Shown here: piece by piece, positions 1-7,884 of the stretch
How the letters are laid out: each line of letters starts with the position of its first letter
Numbering within the stretch: position 1 is the first letter of the stretch
NCBI GenBank assembly: GCA_964530625.1
Contig: CAZHAK010000009.1
Span: 1 to 64,000, forward strand
Source of the DNA: JABWCQ01 sp964530625
GTDB taxonomy: Bacteria; Electryoneota; RPQS01
DNA length: 64,000 nt
Direction: 5' to 3'
The notes under the pieces: generated by a model
What the model was told of the DNA's origin: nothing
Database searches by the model: none
Seen by the model: the letters and a program-made list of their open reading frames with translations, nothing else
Translations under genes and position numbers: made by a program

Positions 1-10
1 CTCCACCTTG

Positions 11-84
11 TCGGGGCGGCCGGATTTGAACCGACGACCCTCTGCTCCCAAAGCAGATGCGCTACCGGACTGCGCTACGCCCCG
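11..84 (-). tRNA. tRNA-Pro (anticodon TGG)
   Basis: The minus strand folds as a full cloverleaf. The 7-bp acceptor stem pairs CGGGGCG (84-78) with CGCCCCG (18-12). The anticodon stem TCTGC/GCAGA encloses the loop TTTGGGA, which gives anticodon TGG, and the T-arm carries TTCGAAT. The discriminator is A, and CCA is not encoded (CAA follows). It decodes CCN proline codons. Confidence 0.97.
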
Positions 85-143
85 ATTTCTGACGAACCTG
101 AAATGTAGCGGTCTTTCACCGCAAATGCAACTCGCAACGAAAC

Positions 144-172
144 AAGCGGCCCGCCTATTCGGCGCGCCGCTT
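144..172 (-). terminator. Strong hairpin downstream of the HTH gene
   Basis: Two 12-base arms (144-155 and 161-172) are complementary except for one C-C mismatch, with a 5-nt loop. The hairpin lies 30 bp past the stop of the minus-strand HTH gene and before the tRNA. The T-tract that follows is weak (GTTTCGTT), so factor-independent termination is plausible but not certain. Confidence 0.5.
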
Positions 173-202
173 GTACTGGCCCTCTGGGTCTTGCCCTTGC
201 CC

Positions 203-643
203 TTACTGCATCGCTGCGACAGAAGCACGGTCACTTACCTGCCGGCGGCTCGTGAATTGTGCCAGTAGGTCGCGCAATTGCGAATCCCCATTCGATACGA
301 CTCCTCGATCCTGAAGGAAATTCAGTACCGTCGAGTAATCTTTGTTAGCTAGTCGAAGGTAGCGTTTCACCGTGTTCTTGGAAAGATTGAAATCTCGCGC
401 TGTCGCCCGGATGCCATTTCCGGCCAACAAACTGCGGTATATCTTCTCAATAGTATCCCAGTCCAACCGGGAGTCCCAGAATGGCGTACCTTTGAGTTCG
501 CTAAATGTCTTCCCACACGTCTTGCAGATCAACAAGCGAACCTGCTTGCGACCATAGCGCGTGTAGAGATTGATGTTGCCCCCGCCTGCCTTCTCGAAAT
601 CGGGGCAGCTGGGGTTCTGACAGGAGAATTGGTCCAGGTTCAT
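203..643 (-). CDS. Orphan zinc-ribbon/HTH protein, IS1 InsA-like transposase N-terminal type
   Basis: This 146-residue protein has two CxxC-type zinc knuckles: C8..C13 with CPDF, and CKTCGKTF around residue 40. They are followed by an FSELKGTPFW segment and a helix-turn-helix with the motif GIRATARDFNLSKNTVKRY at about 78-96. That layout is typical of the N-terminal DNA-binding half of IS1-family transposases and of related IS-derived proteins. The DDE catalytic half (usually starting near a DEL/FWSF-like motif) is missing, and no second open frame follows before the hairpin at 144-172. It is therefore either a truncated transposase remnant or a domesticated DNA-binding protein. It sits next to tRNA-Pro, a common insertion neighbourhood. 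Start ATG at 643. The family is fairly certain; activity is unknown. Confidence 0.7.
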   Translation of the reverse strand: MNLDQFSCQNPSCPDFEKAGGGNINLYTRYGRKQVRLLICKTCGKTFSELKGTPFWDSRLDWDTIEKIYRSLLAGNGIRATARDFNLSKNTVKRYLRLANKDYSTVLNFLQDRGVVSNGDSQLRDLLAQFTSRRQVSDRASVAAMQ

Positions 644-750
644 ATCAGACTCACCCGGTTCGTGAACAGCTTATTACCGTTTGGGTTATCGGCTCATGAT
701 TCCTGAGTCTTTAATTGCGCTATACCACCTGAGAGCCTTCTTATTTTGAG

Positions 751-770
751 AGGGAATACCATAATTCCCT
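751..770. promoter_or_regulatory. Inverted repeat upstream of the tdh promoter (candidate operator)
   Basis: A perfect 7-bp inverted repeat AGGGAAT-N6-ATTCCCT is centred about 50 bp upstream of the -35 box of the tdh promoter, in AT-rich intergenic DNA. Its size and position suit a dimeric regulator (activator or repressor). No regulator gene adjoins it, and there is no direct proof of function. Confidence 0.35.
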
Positions 771-811
771 TGAGAACAGACGATTACCCCAAAATGATGT
801 AAACTCCCTCA

Positions 812-840
812 TTGACTTATTCCGTCTGTTTCGGTATTTT
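812..840 (+). promoter_or_regulatory. Sigma-70-like promoter of the tdh operon
   Basis: TTGACT (812-817), a 17-bp spacer, then TATTTT (835-840). The predicted transcript start is near 847, giving a leader of about 43 nt to the ATG at 890. The TTG of the -35 box is also an in-frame potential start codon, but it cannot be the real start if this is the promoter. Confidence 0.65.
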
Positions 841-889
841 CAGGACTTACAGGTTTGCCCCGCTTATTTTCACACCTATCACCCCTCTA

Positions 890-1966
890 ATGCAAGCCAT
901 TCTGAAAAGTAATACCGACCCCGGACTGACGTATCTGTCTGACGCACCCGTTCCGAAAATCTCAACCCCACATGACGTCATAGTTAAAGTTAAAGCTGCC
1001 GGCATCTGCGGCACTGATGTTCATATCTATTCCGCCAAGCCCTCCTTAATGAGCCGAATGGGTCCGGTTCTCCCCCTCACCATTGGACACGAGTTTTGTG
1101 GACACATCGCAGAAATGAGTTCTGGTATCGAAGGAATTGAAATCGGACAATTTGTGTCCGCCGAAATGCATTGGACCTGCGGTCATTGCTACAATTGTAG
1201 AACAGGAAACGGACACTGGTGTATTTCACACACGGTCGGAGGTATCGACAAGCCCGGCGCATTTGCTGACTATGTGAAACTTCCAGCCAGTGCAGTCATG
1301 CCTTTGCCAACAGATCTGCCCGTGGAGGTTGCGGCCTATCTTGATGCCATTGGTAACTCGGTTTACACCGTGAGAAGTGTTGACGTCGTGGGAAAAGATG
1401 TGGCGATCCTGGGCGCGGGACCCCTGGGTATTTTAGCGGTTGCGTTGTGCAAACTTATGGGCGCCAAAAAAGTCTACGCGACCGATATTTCCGATTACGT
1501 CCTGCGCGTCGCGAAGGACGAAGGCGCGGATGAGGTCTTCAACGTCAGTGACGAACGCCAGCACGAGGAGTTTCTGAAGATTGCGACCTCCGATCCTCAA
1601 AAAGGCGGACTGGATGCTGTCATGGAGATGTCCGGATCGCCCTACGCCTATGCAGATGCCTTCAAAACGCTGCGCATGGGCGGGGACTTAGTGCTCTTGG
1701 GATTGCCTTCGGGAGAGATGTCCGTTAATTTCTCCGGCGATGTCGTTTTGAAAGGTATAAAGATACACGGCATCTTCGGCCGCAGAATATTTAACACGTG
1801 GACAGACATGCTGGCACTTTTGCAAGGAGAGTTCCTGAACACTGCTAAGCGCATCGTCACTAATCACTTCGCACTTTCGGATTTTGAACGCGGATTCCAA
1901 ACCAAACTCGCCGGAGAAGGATTGAAAGTCGTTCTCTATCCCGACGGCTTGCCAAAGGTAGCTTAA
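890..1966 (+). CDS. tdh: L-threonine 3-dehydrogenase
   Basis: This zinc-dependent medium-chain dehydrogenase oxidises L-threonine to 2-amino-3-ketobutyrate with NAD+. The 358 residues show the catalytic-zinc motif AGICGTDVHIY, the GHEFCG signature, a structural-zinc cysteine cluster (CGHCYNCRTGNGHWC) and a Rossmann motif (AILGAGPLGILAV). They align throughout with E. coli Tdh, including FGRRIFNTW near the end. I chose the ATG at 890, not the in-frame TTG at 812, because that TTG belongs to the -35 box and the extra 26 residues do not belong to the family. It is the first gene of an operon ending in kbl, which consumes its unstable product. The GTG of the next gene follows the stop directly. 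Confidence 0.95.
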   Translation: MQAILKSNTDPGLTYLSDAPVPKISTPHDVIVKVKAAGICGTDVHIYSAKPSLMSRMGPVLPLTIGHEFCGHIAEMSSGIEGIEIGQFVSAEMHWTCGHCYNCRTGNGHWCISHTVGGIDKPGAFADYVKLPASAVMPLPTDLPVEVAAYLDAIGNSVYTVRSVDVVGKDVAILGAGPLGILAVALCKLMGAKKVYATDISDYVLRVAKDEGADEVFNVSDERQHEEFLKIATSDPQKGGLDAVMEMSGSPYAYADAFKTLRMGGDLVLLGLPSGEMSVNFSGDVVLKGIKIHGIFGRRIFNTWTDMLALLQGEFLNTAKRIVTNHFALSDFERGFQTKLAGEGLKVVLYPDGLPKVA

Positions 1967-3988
1967 GTGCCCAGACAGTCGACACCACCTGTGCCTGATT
2001 CGCAAAGCAGCGAACCCGTGTCGCTGTGGACTCGTGTCCGCCGCAAACTACTAGGAGGACGCAAGAATCCGTTTGACCCGGCGGTCTTTCACGGCCTGTC
2101 CCTTATCGCGTTTTTTGCCTGGGTAGGGTTAGGCGCGGACGGTATCTCGTCTGCCAACTACGGGCCTGAAGAGGCGTTTCTTGCTCTCCATGGTGTTGAC
2201 TTTCTCGCCCCTTTATTGGCGGTGATGATTGCAGCCACGGTATGGATTATTTCAGCAGCATATATGCAGGTCATCGAGCTGTTCCCCAACGGCGGGGGTG
2301 GGTATCTCGTGGCCTCCAAGCTGCTGTCGCCCAAGGCCGGTGCGTTAGCAGGATCCGGTCTGATTGTTGACTATGTTCTGACCATCGCGGTGTCTGTGGT
2401 TGCCGGCGTGGATGCAGTGTTCTCAATTATTCCTCCTGAGTATGGTGGCTACAAAGTCATTGTTGCTGTTTCTGCAGTCACCTTGCTCGTTATTATGAAT
2501 CTGCGTGGCCTAAAAGAGTCCATCCTGATTCTGTTGCCGATCTTTCTCGTATTCGTCGTAACACATGTCGGACTGGTCACTTTCGGGTTGTTAGCACATT
2601 TACCCGAGCTACCCGTTCGAGCCGCGGAAAGCCTTGCGCACGGTCGGGAAGTAATCGGCCAAGAAGGCTGGCTGTTCATCTTCCTCTCGCTCATGACGGC
2701 GTTCTCTATGGGCGCTGGCACGTTGACAGGTATTGAGGCGATTGCGAACGGCATGCTTACGCTCAAAGAGCCGCGTGTTGCGACTGGCAAGCGCACAATG
2801 ATCTATATGGCCACGTCGCTCTCGTTCTTGGCTACGTTGTTGCTGCTTAACTTCTTCCTCTGGGAAACTTCGGAAGTCGAAGATCGAACTCTCAATGCTG
2901 TCCTCTTTGATCAAGTCACGGCAGGCTGGAGTGCGGGCGGTGTTGACTATGGATCAATACTTGTCACTATCATGCTGATCTCTGCGGCTTTGCTACTCTT
3001 TGTGGCCGCACAAACCGGGTTTATCGGCGGCCCCAGAGTCTTGGCAAATATGGCTGAGGACTCGTGGCTTCCTCACCGCTTCGGTCACTTGTCCGAAAGA
3101 CTCGTCACGCAAAATGGAATCTTGTTAATGGGTGGAGCGGCCGTTGGATTTATCCTCTATGCTCGCGGCAACATCTCAACGCTTGTTTCCCTCTATGCCA
3201 TTAACGTTTTTCTCGACTTTACGCTCGCACAAACGGGCATGTCAAGGCTATGGTGGAGCAAGCGCAAGGAGGATCCCAAGTGGGCCAAGAAGTTTACCAT
3301 CTGCATGATTGGATTGATCGTCAGCGCGATGCTGCTCGTGATAATGATTGCCATCAAGTTCGCGAAAGGCGGCTGGCTGGTCATGACCATTACTGCGCTC
3401 TTGCTCCTGCTCTGTCTAAAGATACGCAACCACTACCGGCAGGTTGAATCCAAAGTCAAAGAGCTGGACGATATTCTCGGCACGCTCTCGCTTGGAGAGT
3501 CCACTGTTAAAGCCGAAACCCTGAAGCCCGGAGAGCCTACCGCCGTCGTGTTGGTGCAAAAGTTTAGCGGGCAAGGTATTCACTTGCTGCTGTCTACCCA
3601 GCGCCTGTTTGGCGGAAGATTCAAGCAATTTATCTTCGTATCCGTCGGCGCTATTGACACAGGGCGATTCAAAGGGGTGCATGAATTGCAAGCCTTGAAG
3701 GATGAAGTTCGAAAGGAAACCGAGAAGTACGTTACACTTGCCCGCTCATACGGGCTCACAGCGGAGGCTCGAACCAGTAGCGAGTTGGATTACATCAGCG
3801 AAATCGAGCGCCTGTGTCTGCAGATTCACGAAGAGTATCCCAACTCTGTCTTCTTCGCGGCTCGTTTGCTCTTCTGGAAGGACACCTTCTGGACCCGTTT
3901 CCTCCACAATGAAACCCCGATTACTCTGCAGCGCCGTTTGATGTTCCACGGACTGCAATTCGTCATCCTACCCGTTCGTTTGCAATAG
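1967..3988 (+). CDS. KimA-like APC-superfamily transporter (potassium or amino-acid permease)
   Basis: This 673-residue inner-membrane protein has about 12 hydrophobic segments up to residue 480 and a soluble C-terminal domain of about 190 residues. The membrane part follows the Bacillus KimA (YdaO) K+/H+ symporter closely. It has a GADGISSANYGPEE segment matching SDALSSVAYGTEQ, a FPNGGGGYLVAS loop, GLIVDYVLTIAVSV and LTGIEAIANG. KimA also carries a USP-like cytosolic tail. In Firmicutes this family is inhibited by c-di-AMP; that regulation is not demonstrable here. The gene starts with GTG immediately after the tdh stop, and kbl follows 15 bp downstream. Co-transcription with threonine catabolism suggests either an amino-acid permease role or osmotic/K+ coupling. 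The family call is firm; the substrate is open. Confidence 0.8.
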   Translation: MPRQSTPPVPDSQSSEPVSLWTRVRRKLLGGRKNPFDPAVFHGLSLIAFFAWVGLGADGISSANYGPEEAFLALHGVDFLAPLLAVMIAATVWIISAAYMQVIELFPNGGGGYLVASKLLSPKAGALAGSGLIVDYVLTIAVSVVAGVDAVFSIIPPEYGGYKVIVAVSAVTLLVIMNLRGLKESILILLPIFLVFVVTHVGLVTFGLLAHLPELPVRAAESLAHGREVIGQEGWLFIFLSLMTAFSMGAGTLTGIEAIANGMLTLKEPRVATGKRTMIYMATSLSFLATLLLLNFFLWETSEVEDRTLNAVLFDQVTAGWSAGGVDYGSILVTIMLISAALLLFVAAQTGFIGGPRVLANMAEDSWLPHRFGHLSERLVTQNGILLMGGAAVGFILYARGNISTLVSLYAINVFLDFTLAQTGMSRLWWSKRKEDPKWAKKFTICMIGLIVSAMLLVIMIAIKFAKGGWLVMTITALLLLLCLKIRNHYRQVESKVKELDDILGTLSLGESTVKAETLKPGEPTAVVLVQKFSGQGIHLLLSTQRLFGGRFKQFIFVSVGAIDTGRFKGVHELQALKDEVRKETEKYVTLARSYGLTAEARTSSELDYISEIERLCLQIHEEYPNSVFFAARLLFWKDTFWTRFLHNETPITLQRRLMFHGLQFVILPVRLQ

Positions 3989-4003
3989 GATTAAATAGAG
4001 ACT

Positions 4004-5191
4004 ATGTACAAAGACTTCAAGGAATTTCTTTCCGCTGAGCTTGTTGGCATTCGCGAATCCGGTTTATTCAAAACTGAGCGGATTATCGATTCGCCACAGG
4101 GCGCAGAAATTAGAGTTCGTCAGCGCGTCGTGTTGAATTTTTGTGCTAACAACTATCTCGGTTTGGGAGACCATCCCGCTCTGATTGTTGCGGCAAAGGA
4201 CGCACTCGACAGCCGTGGCTACGGGCTTTCGTCCGTGCGGTTTATCTGCGGCACGCAGGACATTCACAGAAAGCTTGAAAACCGTGTGGCGAAATTTATT
4301 GGTATGGATGACTCTATTCTATATTCGTCTTGCTTCGACGCCAACGGAGGGCTGTTTGAAACACTTATGAAAGAGGAGGATGCCATCATCACGGACGCGC
4401 TCAACCATGCGTCCATCATTGACGGCATTCGTTTGTCCAAAGCGAAACGATTCATTTATAAAAATTGCGACCTCAAAGATCTGGAAGAGCGCTTGAAAGA
4501 GTCGCAGGACGCACGCTTCCGCCTGATCGCGACTGACGGTGTCTTTTCCATGGATGGATCGCTTGCTCCGCTCCCGCAAATTTGTGACCTTGCCGAAAAA
4601 TACGATGCACTGGTCATGGTGGATGATTCCCATGCCACTGGCTTTATGGGTAAGCATGGCCGAGGCAGTCACGAGCACCACGATGTGATGAACCGTATTG
4701 ACATTGTGACCTCAACTCTTGGTAAGGCTCTAGGCGGGGCATCCGGCGGTTTCACAGCGGCGCATCAAGAAATCGTTGACGTCTTAAGACAGCGTTCGCG
4801 TCCCTATTTATTCAGCAATACTGTCCCGCCGCCGATTATCGGAGGCGCCATGAGGGCGATTGATTTGCTGACAGAAACGACCGCTTTGCGAGATAAACTA
4901 CACTCGAATACGAAGTATTTTCGCACGGCGATGACCGACGCAGGCTTCGACATTAAGCCCGGAGAACATCCGATTGTTCCGATTATGCTCTATGACGCGC
5001 ACAAGGCTCAGGAAATGGCCGCCGCGATGCTGGAAGAGGGTGTCTATGTCATCGGCTTCTTCTTTCCTGTTGTTCCGAAGGATCAGGCAAGAATCCGAGT
5101 ACAGATTTCGGCCGCGCATGACGGCGATCATTTGGATATCGCAATTGCCGCTTTCAAAAAGGTCGGTAAGTCGTTGGGCGTCATCAAGTAG
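4004..5191 (+). CDS. kbl: Glycine C-acetyltransferase (2-amino-3-ketobutyrate CoA ligase)
   Basis: This PLP enzyme of the alpha-oxoamine synthase family cleaves 2-amino-3-ketobutyrate with CoA to glycine and acetyl-CoA, completing threonine breakdown begun by Tdh. The 395 residues match E. coli Kbl over their whole length. They include NFCANNYLGLGDHP near the start, GYGLSSVRFICGTQ, the VDDSHATGF motif with the Asp and His that contact the cofactor, and the Schiff-base lysine in TSTLGKALGG. The ATG at 4004 lies 15 bp after the transporter stop. A strong terminator follows at 5211-5239, closing the tdh-transporter-kbl operon. Confidence 0.97.
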   Translation: MYKDFKEFLSAELVGIRESGLFKTERIIDSPQGAEIRVRQRVVLNFCANNYLGLGDHPALIVAAKDALDSRGYGLSSVRFICGTQDIHRKLENRVAKFIGMDDSILYSSCFDANGGLFETLMKEEDAIITDALNHASIIDGIRLSKAKRFIYKNCDLKDLEERLKESQDARFRLIATDGVFSMDGSLAPLPQICDLAEKYDALVMVDDSHATGFMGKHGRGSHEHHDVMNRIDIVTSTLGKALGGASGGFTAAHQEIVDVLRQRSRPYLFSNTVPPPIIGGAMRAIDLLTETTALRDKLHSNTKYFRTAMTDAGFDIKPGEHPIVPIMLYDAHKAQEMAAAMLEEGVYVIGFFFPVVPKDQARIRVQISAAHDGDHLDIAIAAFKKVGKSLGVIK

Positions 5192-5210
5192 GTTGGTCCA
5201 TTTGGAAGTG

Positions 5211-5239
5211 AAAAAGCCCGTCGCGCGACGGGCTTTTTT
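5211..5239. terminator. Bidirectional intrinsic terminator
   Basis: Perfect GC-rich stem AAAAAGCCCGTCG/CGACGGGCTTTTT with a very short loop, flanked by an A-run and a T-run. It serves kbl on the plus strand and can also stop transcription leaving the methyltransferase gene on the minus strand. Confidence 0.9.
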
Positions 5240-5256
5240 GTGTTCATTTGTTTTGC

Positions 5257-6084
5257 CTACTGATCCAAGGCCAACCAAAGTGTTTGATCCTTGCGCGCCA
5301 TGTATCGTCGTGGACGAGCCGTAGATCTGAGTTTCGGAGCAAGTAGCTTCTTCTTGTCGCGCTTCACTTCCAGCAGCTCTTCCTGCCGTCCCAATCCGCC
5401 TGCTCGCGCCTTAGCCACAAATTCGGGATTCAACTCAAATAAAACAAAGCTGCGCTCATGCCCGTCGCCATCGCGAGGACTTGTGGCCTTGCAAGCCAGA
5501 CCTGTGCTGCACGTTCCGGCAAACGGATCCAACACGACCTCGCCTGGATCACTGCTCTTTTCGATTAATACTCGCAAGAGTTCAACAGGCTTCTGAGTCG
5601 AATGAAATCTCTGCGCGGACGGAACGTTATTACACTCCATCACGTCTGCGTCGCGCTTGCCGTTCAAGTGCCGCTTACCTTTGTGAGCAAAGATGATCAT
5701 CTCATATTGCGGGGCATATGATCCGTTCAGGTCGCCGCTGCCATGATTATTCTTCACCCAGATCAAGCAATTCTTCACGTCAAATCTGCGAGCTATCTCT
5801 GCGTGGAAAACCGGATACGTGTCATATCTCGTGAAGCAGTAAAAATGTGTGTTATTCTTTAGCACACGGTGCATTTCGTCCACCCAGTCGCCCACCCACT
5901 CGAGCGACACGTCATTGGCGAATTTCGGCAACTTCGCGCGAGCCGTACGACGGTTCGACTGATAGTCAATACCATACGGTGGATCCGTCAACACTAAATC
6001 GACGGACTCGTCCGGCAATTGCCGAAGCAGCTCAAAACAATTGCCGCAAGATATCGTGTTCAACAACTCTGCGGGAATGCTCAT
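5257..6084 (-). CDS. DNA adenine-N6/cytosine-N4 methyltransferase, beta class, orphan
   Basis: This 275-residue S-adenosylmethionine-dependent DNA methyltransferase has catalytic motif IV (LTDPPYGIDY, residues ~33-42) near the N-terminus. The SAM-binding motif I (DPFAGTCSTGLA, ~183-194) comes after the target-recognition region. This motif order marks the beta class of amino-methyltransferases. QKPVELL before motif I is also typical. There is no restriction endonuclease, specificity subunit or vsr gene on either side, so it looks like a solitary methyltransferase with a regulatory or protective role. It ends 18 bp from the bidirectional terminator. Target sequence cannot be read from the protein. 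Confidence 0.88.
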   Translation of the reverse strand: MSIPAELLNTISCGNCFELLRQLPDESVDLVLTDPPYGIDYQSNRRTARAKLPKFANDVSLEWVGDWVDEMHRVLKNNTHFYCFTRYDTYPVFHAEIARRFDVKNCLIWVKNNHGSGDLNGSYAPQYEMIIFAHKGKRHLNGKRDADVMECNNVPSAQRFHSTQKPVELLRVLIEKSSDPGEVVLDPFAGTCSTGLACKATSPRDGDGHERSFVLFELNPEFVAKARAGGLGRQEELLEVKRDKKKLLAPKLRSTARPRRYMARKDQTLWLALDQ

Positions 6085-6099
6085 ACCTTCTCAGAGAGA

Positions 6100-6130
6100 G
6101 GGTCACCACACGATTTACTCGCGGTGACCC
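6100..6130 (-). terminator. Hairpin between proDH and the methyltransferase gene
   Basis: An 8-bp perfect stem (GGGTCACC/GGTGACCC) with a 15-nt loop lies in the 77-bp gap after the proline dehydrogenase stop. No T-tract follows on the minus strand, so it may be a weak terminator or an mRNA-stabilising stem. Confidence 0.3.
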
Positions 6131-6161
6131 GACTTCCGCCTCGTTTTTTTGAAACGAACTT

Positions 6162-7064
6162 CTATTGTCCAGACTTAAACAAACTCTTCAGTACATAACC
6201 CGCCAGCGCAGGATTCTCTTTCAAACGGCGGGTCGAATATCCGTACCACGCGTCACCAAACGGCACATACACTCTCATTCGATGTCCGCGCGAAACGACT
6301 TCGTCCCGGAGTTCCGGCAACACTCCAAGCAGCATCTGATACTCATACTGCGCAGAATTCATGCCACGAGCTTTGACCATGTGTTCCGACTGCTCGATCA
6401 AATAACGATCATGCGTCGCGATGCCAACGAGCGCTCCGCCGTCAAAAATCAAGTCGAGTAATTTCAGGAAATTGTCTTGAATTCCTTTGCGATCCTTTAT
6501 GGCAATCGTCTCGGATTCGACATAAATTCCCTTACACAGCCGGATATTTGTCGATCCCTTTTCCATCAATCGCTTGATGTCATCGGCAGTTCTTTTCAAG
6601 TACGCCTGGACAACTATGCCGATGCGTGCCTCGTTGCGGAACTCCTCGTAGATCGCCAGTGTCTCCGAAGTATAAGGCGAATCTTCCATATCAATCCGCA
6701 CAAAAACGTCGTGTTTGCTGGCGGCGTCAATCAGCTTCTTCATGTTTTCGCGCGCAAGCTTCGGGCTGATTGACAGGCCAATGGCAGTGAGTTTGACGGA
6801 GACCCCGGACTTCAGTTTGCGCTCCGCGATTGCGTCAATCAAGTTTAAGTATGTCTCGACGTCTCGTTGCGCTTCCTGCGGATCACTGACGAACTCGCCT
6901 AACACGTCAACAGTTGTGTGCATGCCGCGAGTGTTTAAGTCCCGGACAACGTTCATGGCGTCGTCCAGAGTTTCTCCCGCTATATACTTTGCGGCCACGC
7001 GTCGAACCATCGCCTTCGGAACAAGCGGCATCGTGGCGATGACCATGCGGTCAAATAGTGCCAT
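6162..7064 (-). CDS. Proline dehydrogenase (monofunctional)
   Basis: This 300-residue FAD enzyme oxidises L-proline to pyrroline-5-carboxylate. It shows the family signatures: RIDMEDSPYT near residue 123, NIRLCKGIYVES (~173-184), GIATHDRYLI, YEYQMLLGV and the C-terminal RVYVPFGDAWYGYSTRRLKENP region that binds flavin and substrate. The length matches the monofunctional PRODH domain. The P5C dehydrogenase half of PutA is absent, and no P5C dehydrogenase gene lies in the window. It starts 12 bp after the DUF5683 gene and is probably the last gene of the long gatC-to-proDH operon. Its N-terminal domain is short, as in Thermus and Bacteroidota enzymes. Confidence 0.93.
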   Translation of the reverse strand: MALFDRMVIATMPLVPKAMVRRVAAKYIAGETLDDAMNVVRDLNTRGMHTTVDVLGEFVSDPQEAQRDVETYLNLIDAIAERKLKSGVSVKLTAIGLSISPKLARENMKKLIDAASKHDVFVRIDMEDSPYTSETLAIYEEFRNEARIGIVVQAYLKRTADDIKRLMEKGSTNIRLCKGIYVESETIAIKDRKGIQDNFLKLLDLIFDGGALVGIATHDRYLIEQSEHMVKARGMNSAQYEYQMLLGVLPELRDEVVSRGHRMRVYVPFGDAWYGYSTRRLKENPALAGYVLKSLFKSGQ

Positions 7065-7076
7065 CTTCAGAGTTTC

Positions 7077-7520
7077 TTAGAATCGAATTGTGGCGCCAAC
7101 TTGAAATCCGTCGGATCCCTCCGTCGTCAAGTTTGGCGAGATGTCAATCTCAAATAGCTGTGCGTCCACATATGCGTCGCCGAGCGAAAGCAGCTTCACT
7201 CCGGCAACCCACCAGATATTCTTGTTGCGGTTGCTGCGATACTGCTTTTCCAACGGAAAATTGTTCGCCTTGTTTGCAGCCTTCATCAAGTCGTTATAGC
7301 GGGAAATCCCGATCACAAACAGAGCTTCAGTCGCAAAAAACGCGAACGACTTCACATATGACTCGTTGTAAAACTGTCCCCAACCCGGAACGGCAAGCGA
7401 ACGGAATACCGCTCCCGTCGTGCTCTTTTTTGGTTTCGCCCGGTCTCGTTCTTGCGCGTTCGCGCTTCCTGCAAGAACAAGAAAGAGTGCGATCAGCCCG
7501 TGGGCAACAGCGCGATACAT
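7077..7520 (-). CDS. DUF5683 secreted/membrane protein
   Basis: This 147-residue protein has a clear N-terminal signal peptide (hydrophobic stretch then AGSANAQ, cleavage near residue 22). The mature part opens with SLAVPGWGQFYNESYVKSF, the hallmark of the DUF5683 family common in Bacteroidota and relatives. A second hydrophobic segment follows (FAFFATEALFVIGI), and the protein ends in a hydrophilic region finishing with aromatic F, as many outer-membrane proteins do. Function is unknown; an envelope location is inferred. Its 5' end overlaps ridA by 28 bp, so the two are translationally coupled, and proDH follows after 12 bp. Confidence 0.75.
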   Translation of the reverse strand: MYRAVAHGLIALFLVLAGSANAQERDRAKPKKSTTGAVFRSLAVPGWGQFYNESYVKSFAFFATEALFVIGISRYNDLMKAANKANNFPLEKQYRSNRNKNIWWVAGVKLLSLGDAYVDAQLFEIDISPNLTTEGSDGFQVGATIRF

Positions 7521-7882
7521 TCTATCTCAACTAATACGTCCTTGGGCAATCCGGCGACGGCAACAGTACTGCGCGCCGGAGGAGCGTCAGTAAAAGACTT
7601 GCCATAAACCTCATTGACTGCCGCGAAATCGCTCATGGCCTTCAAATATATGGTAGTCTTGATCACATTGGAGAAGCTTGTGCCCGCCGCGCTCAAGACG
7701 CCCTGCAAGTTCCTCATCACTTGCGCGCACTGCTCTGCCGCATTCACGCCAACCACTTCCATCGACTTTGGATCCAGCGGAATCTGCCCTGCCGTGAACA
7801 CCAATGATCCCGCTACTCGCACCGCCTGACTATACGGTCCAATGGCAGCAGGAGCTTGATCTGTGCTTACAATTTCTCGCAT
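7493..7882 (-). CDS. ridA: RidA family enamine/imine deaminase
   Basis: This 129-residue cytosolic protein hydrolyses reactive 2-aminoacrylate and other enamine/imine intermediates released by PLP enzymes such as threonine dehydratase. The family's features are all present: APAAIGPYSQAV near the N-terminus, TAGQIPLDP, NLQGVLSAAG, the arginine in PPARSTVAV that binds the carboxylate, and the terminal LVEIECIAL with the conserved glutamate. Length and start (ATG 7882) match E. coli RidA. It lies between a small membrane protein gene and the DUF5683 gene, which overlaps its 3' end. Confidence 0.95.
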   Translation of the reverse strand: MREIVSTDQAPAAIGPYSQAVRVAGSLVFTAGQIPLDPKSMEVVGVNAAEQCAQVMRNLQGVLSAAGTSFSNVIKTTIYLKAMSDFAAVNEVYGKSFTDAPPARSTVAVAGLPKDVLVEIECIALLPTG

Positions 7883-7884
7883 AG

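Noticed and set aside
812..889. Longer Tdh start at TTG 812
   Set aside because: The codon belongs to the -35 box and the added 26 residues have no counterpart in Tdh proteins.
1900..2000. c-di-AMP (ydaO) riboswitch for the KimA-like gene
   Set aside because: The gene starts directly after the tdh stop codon, leaving no room, and nothing resembling the ydaO aptamer is upstream of tdh.
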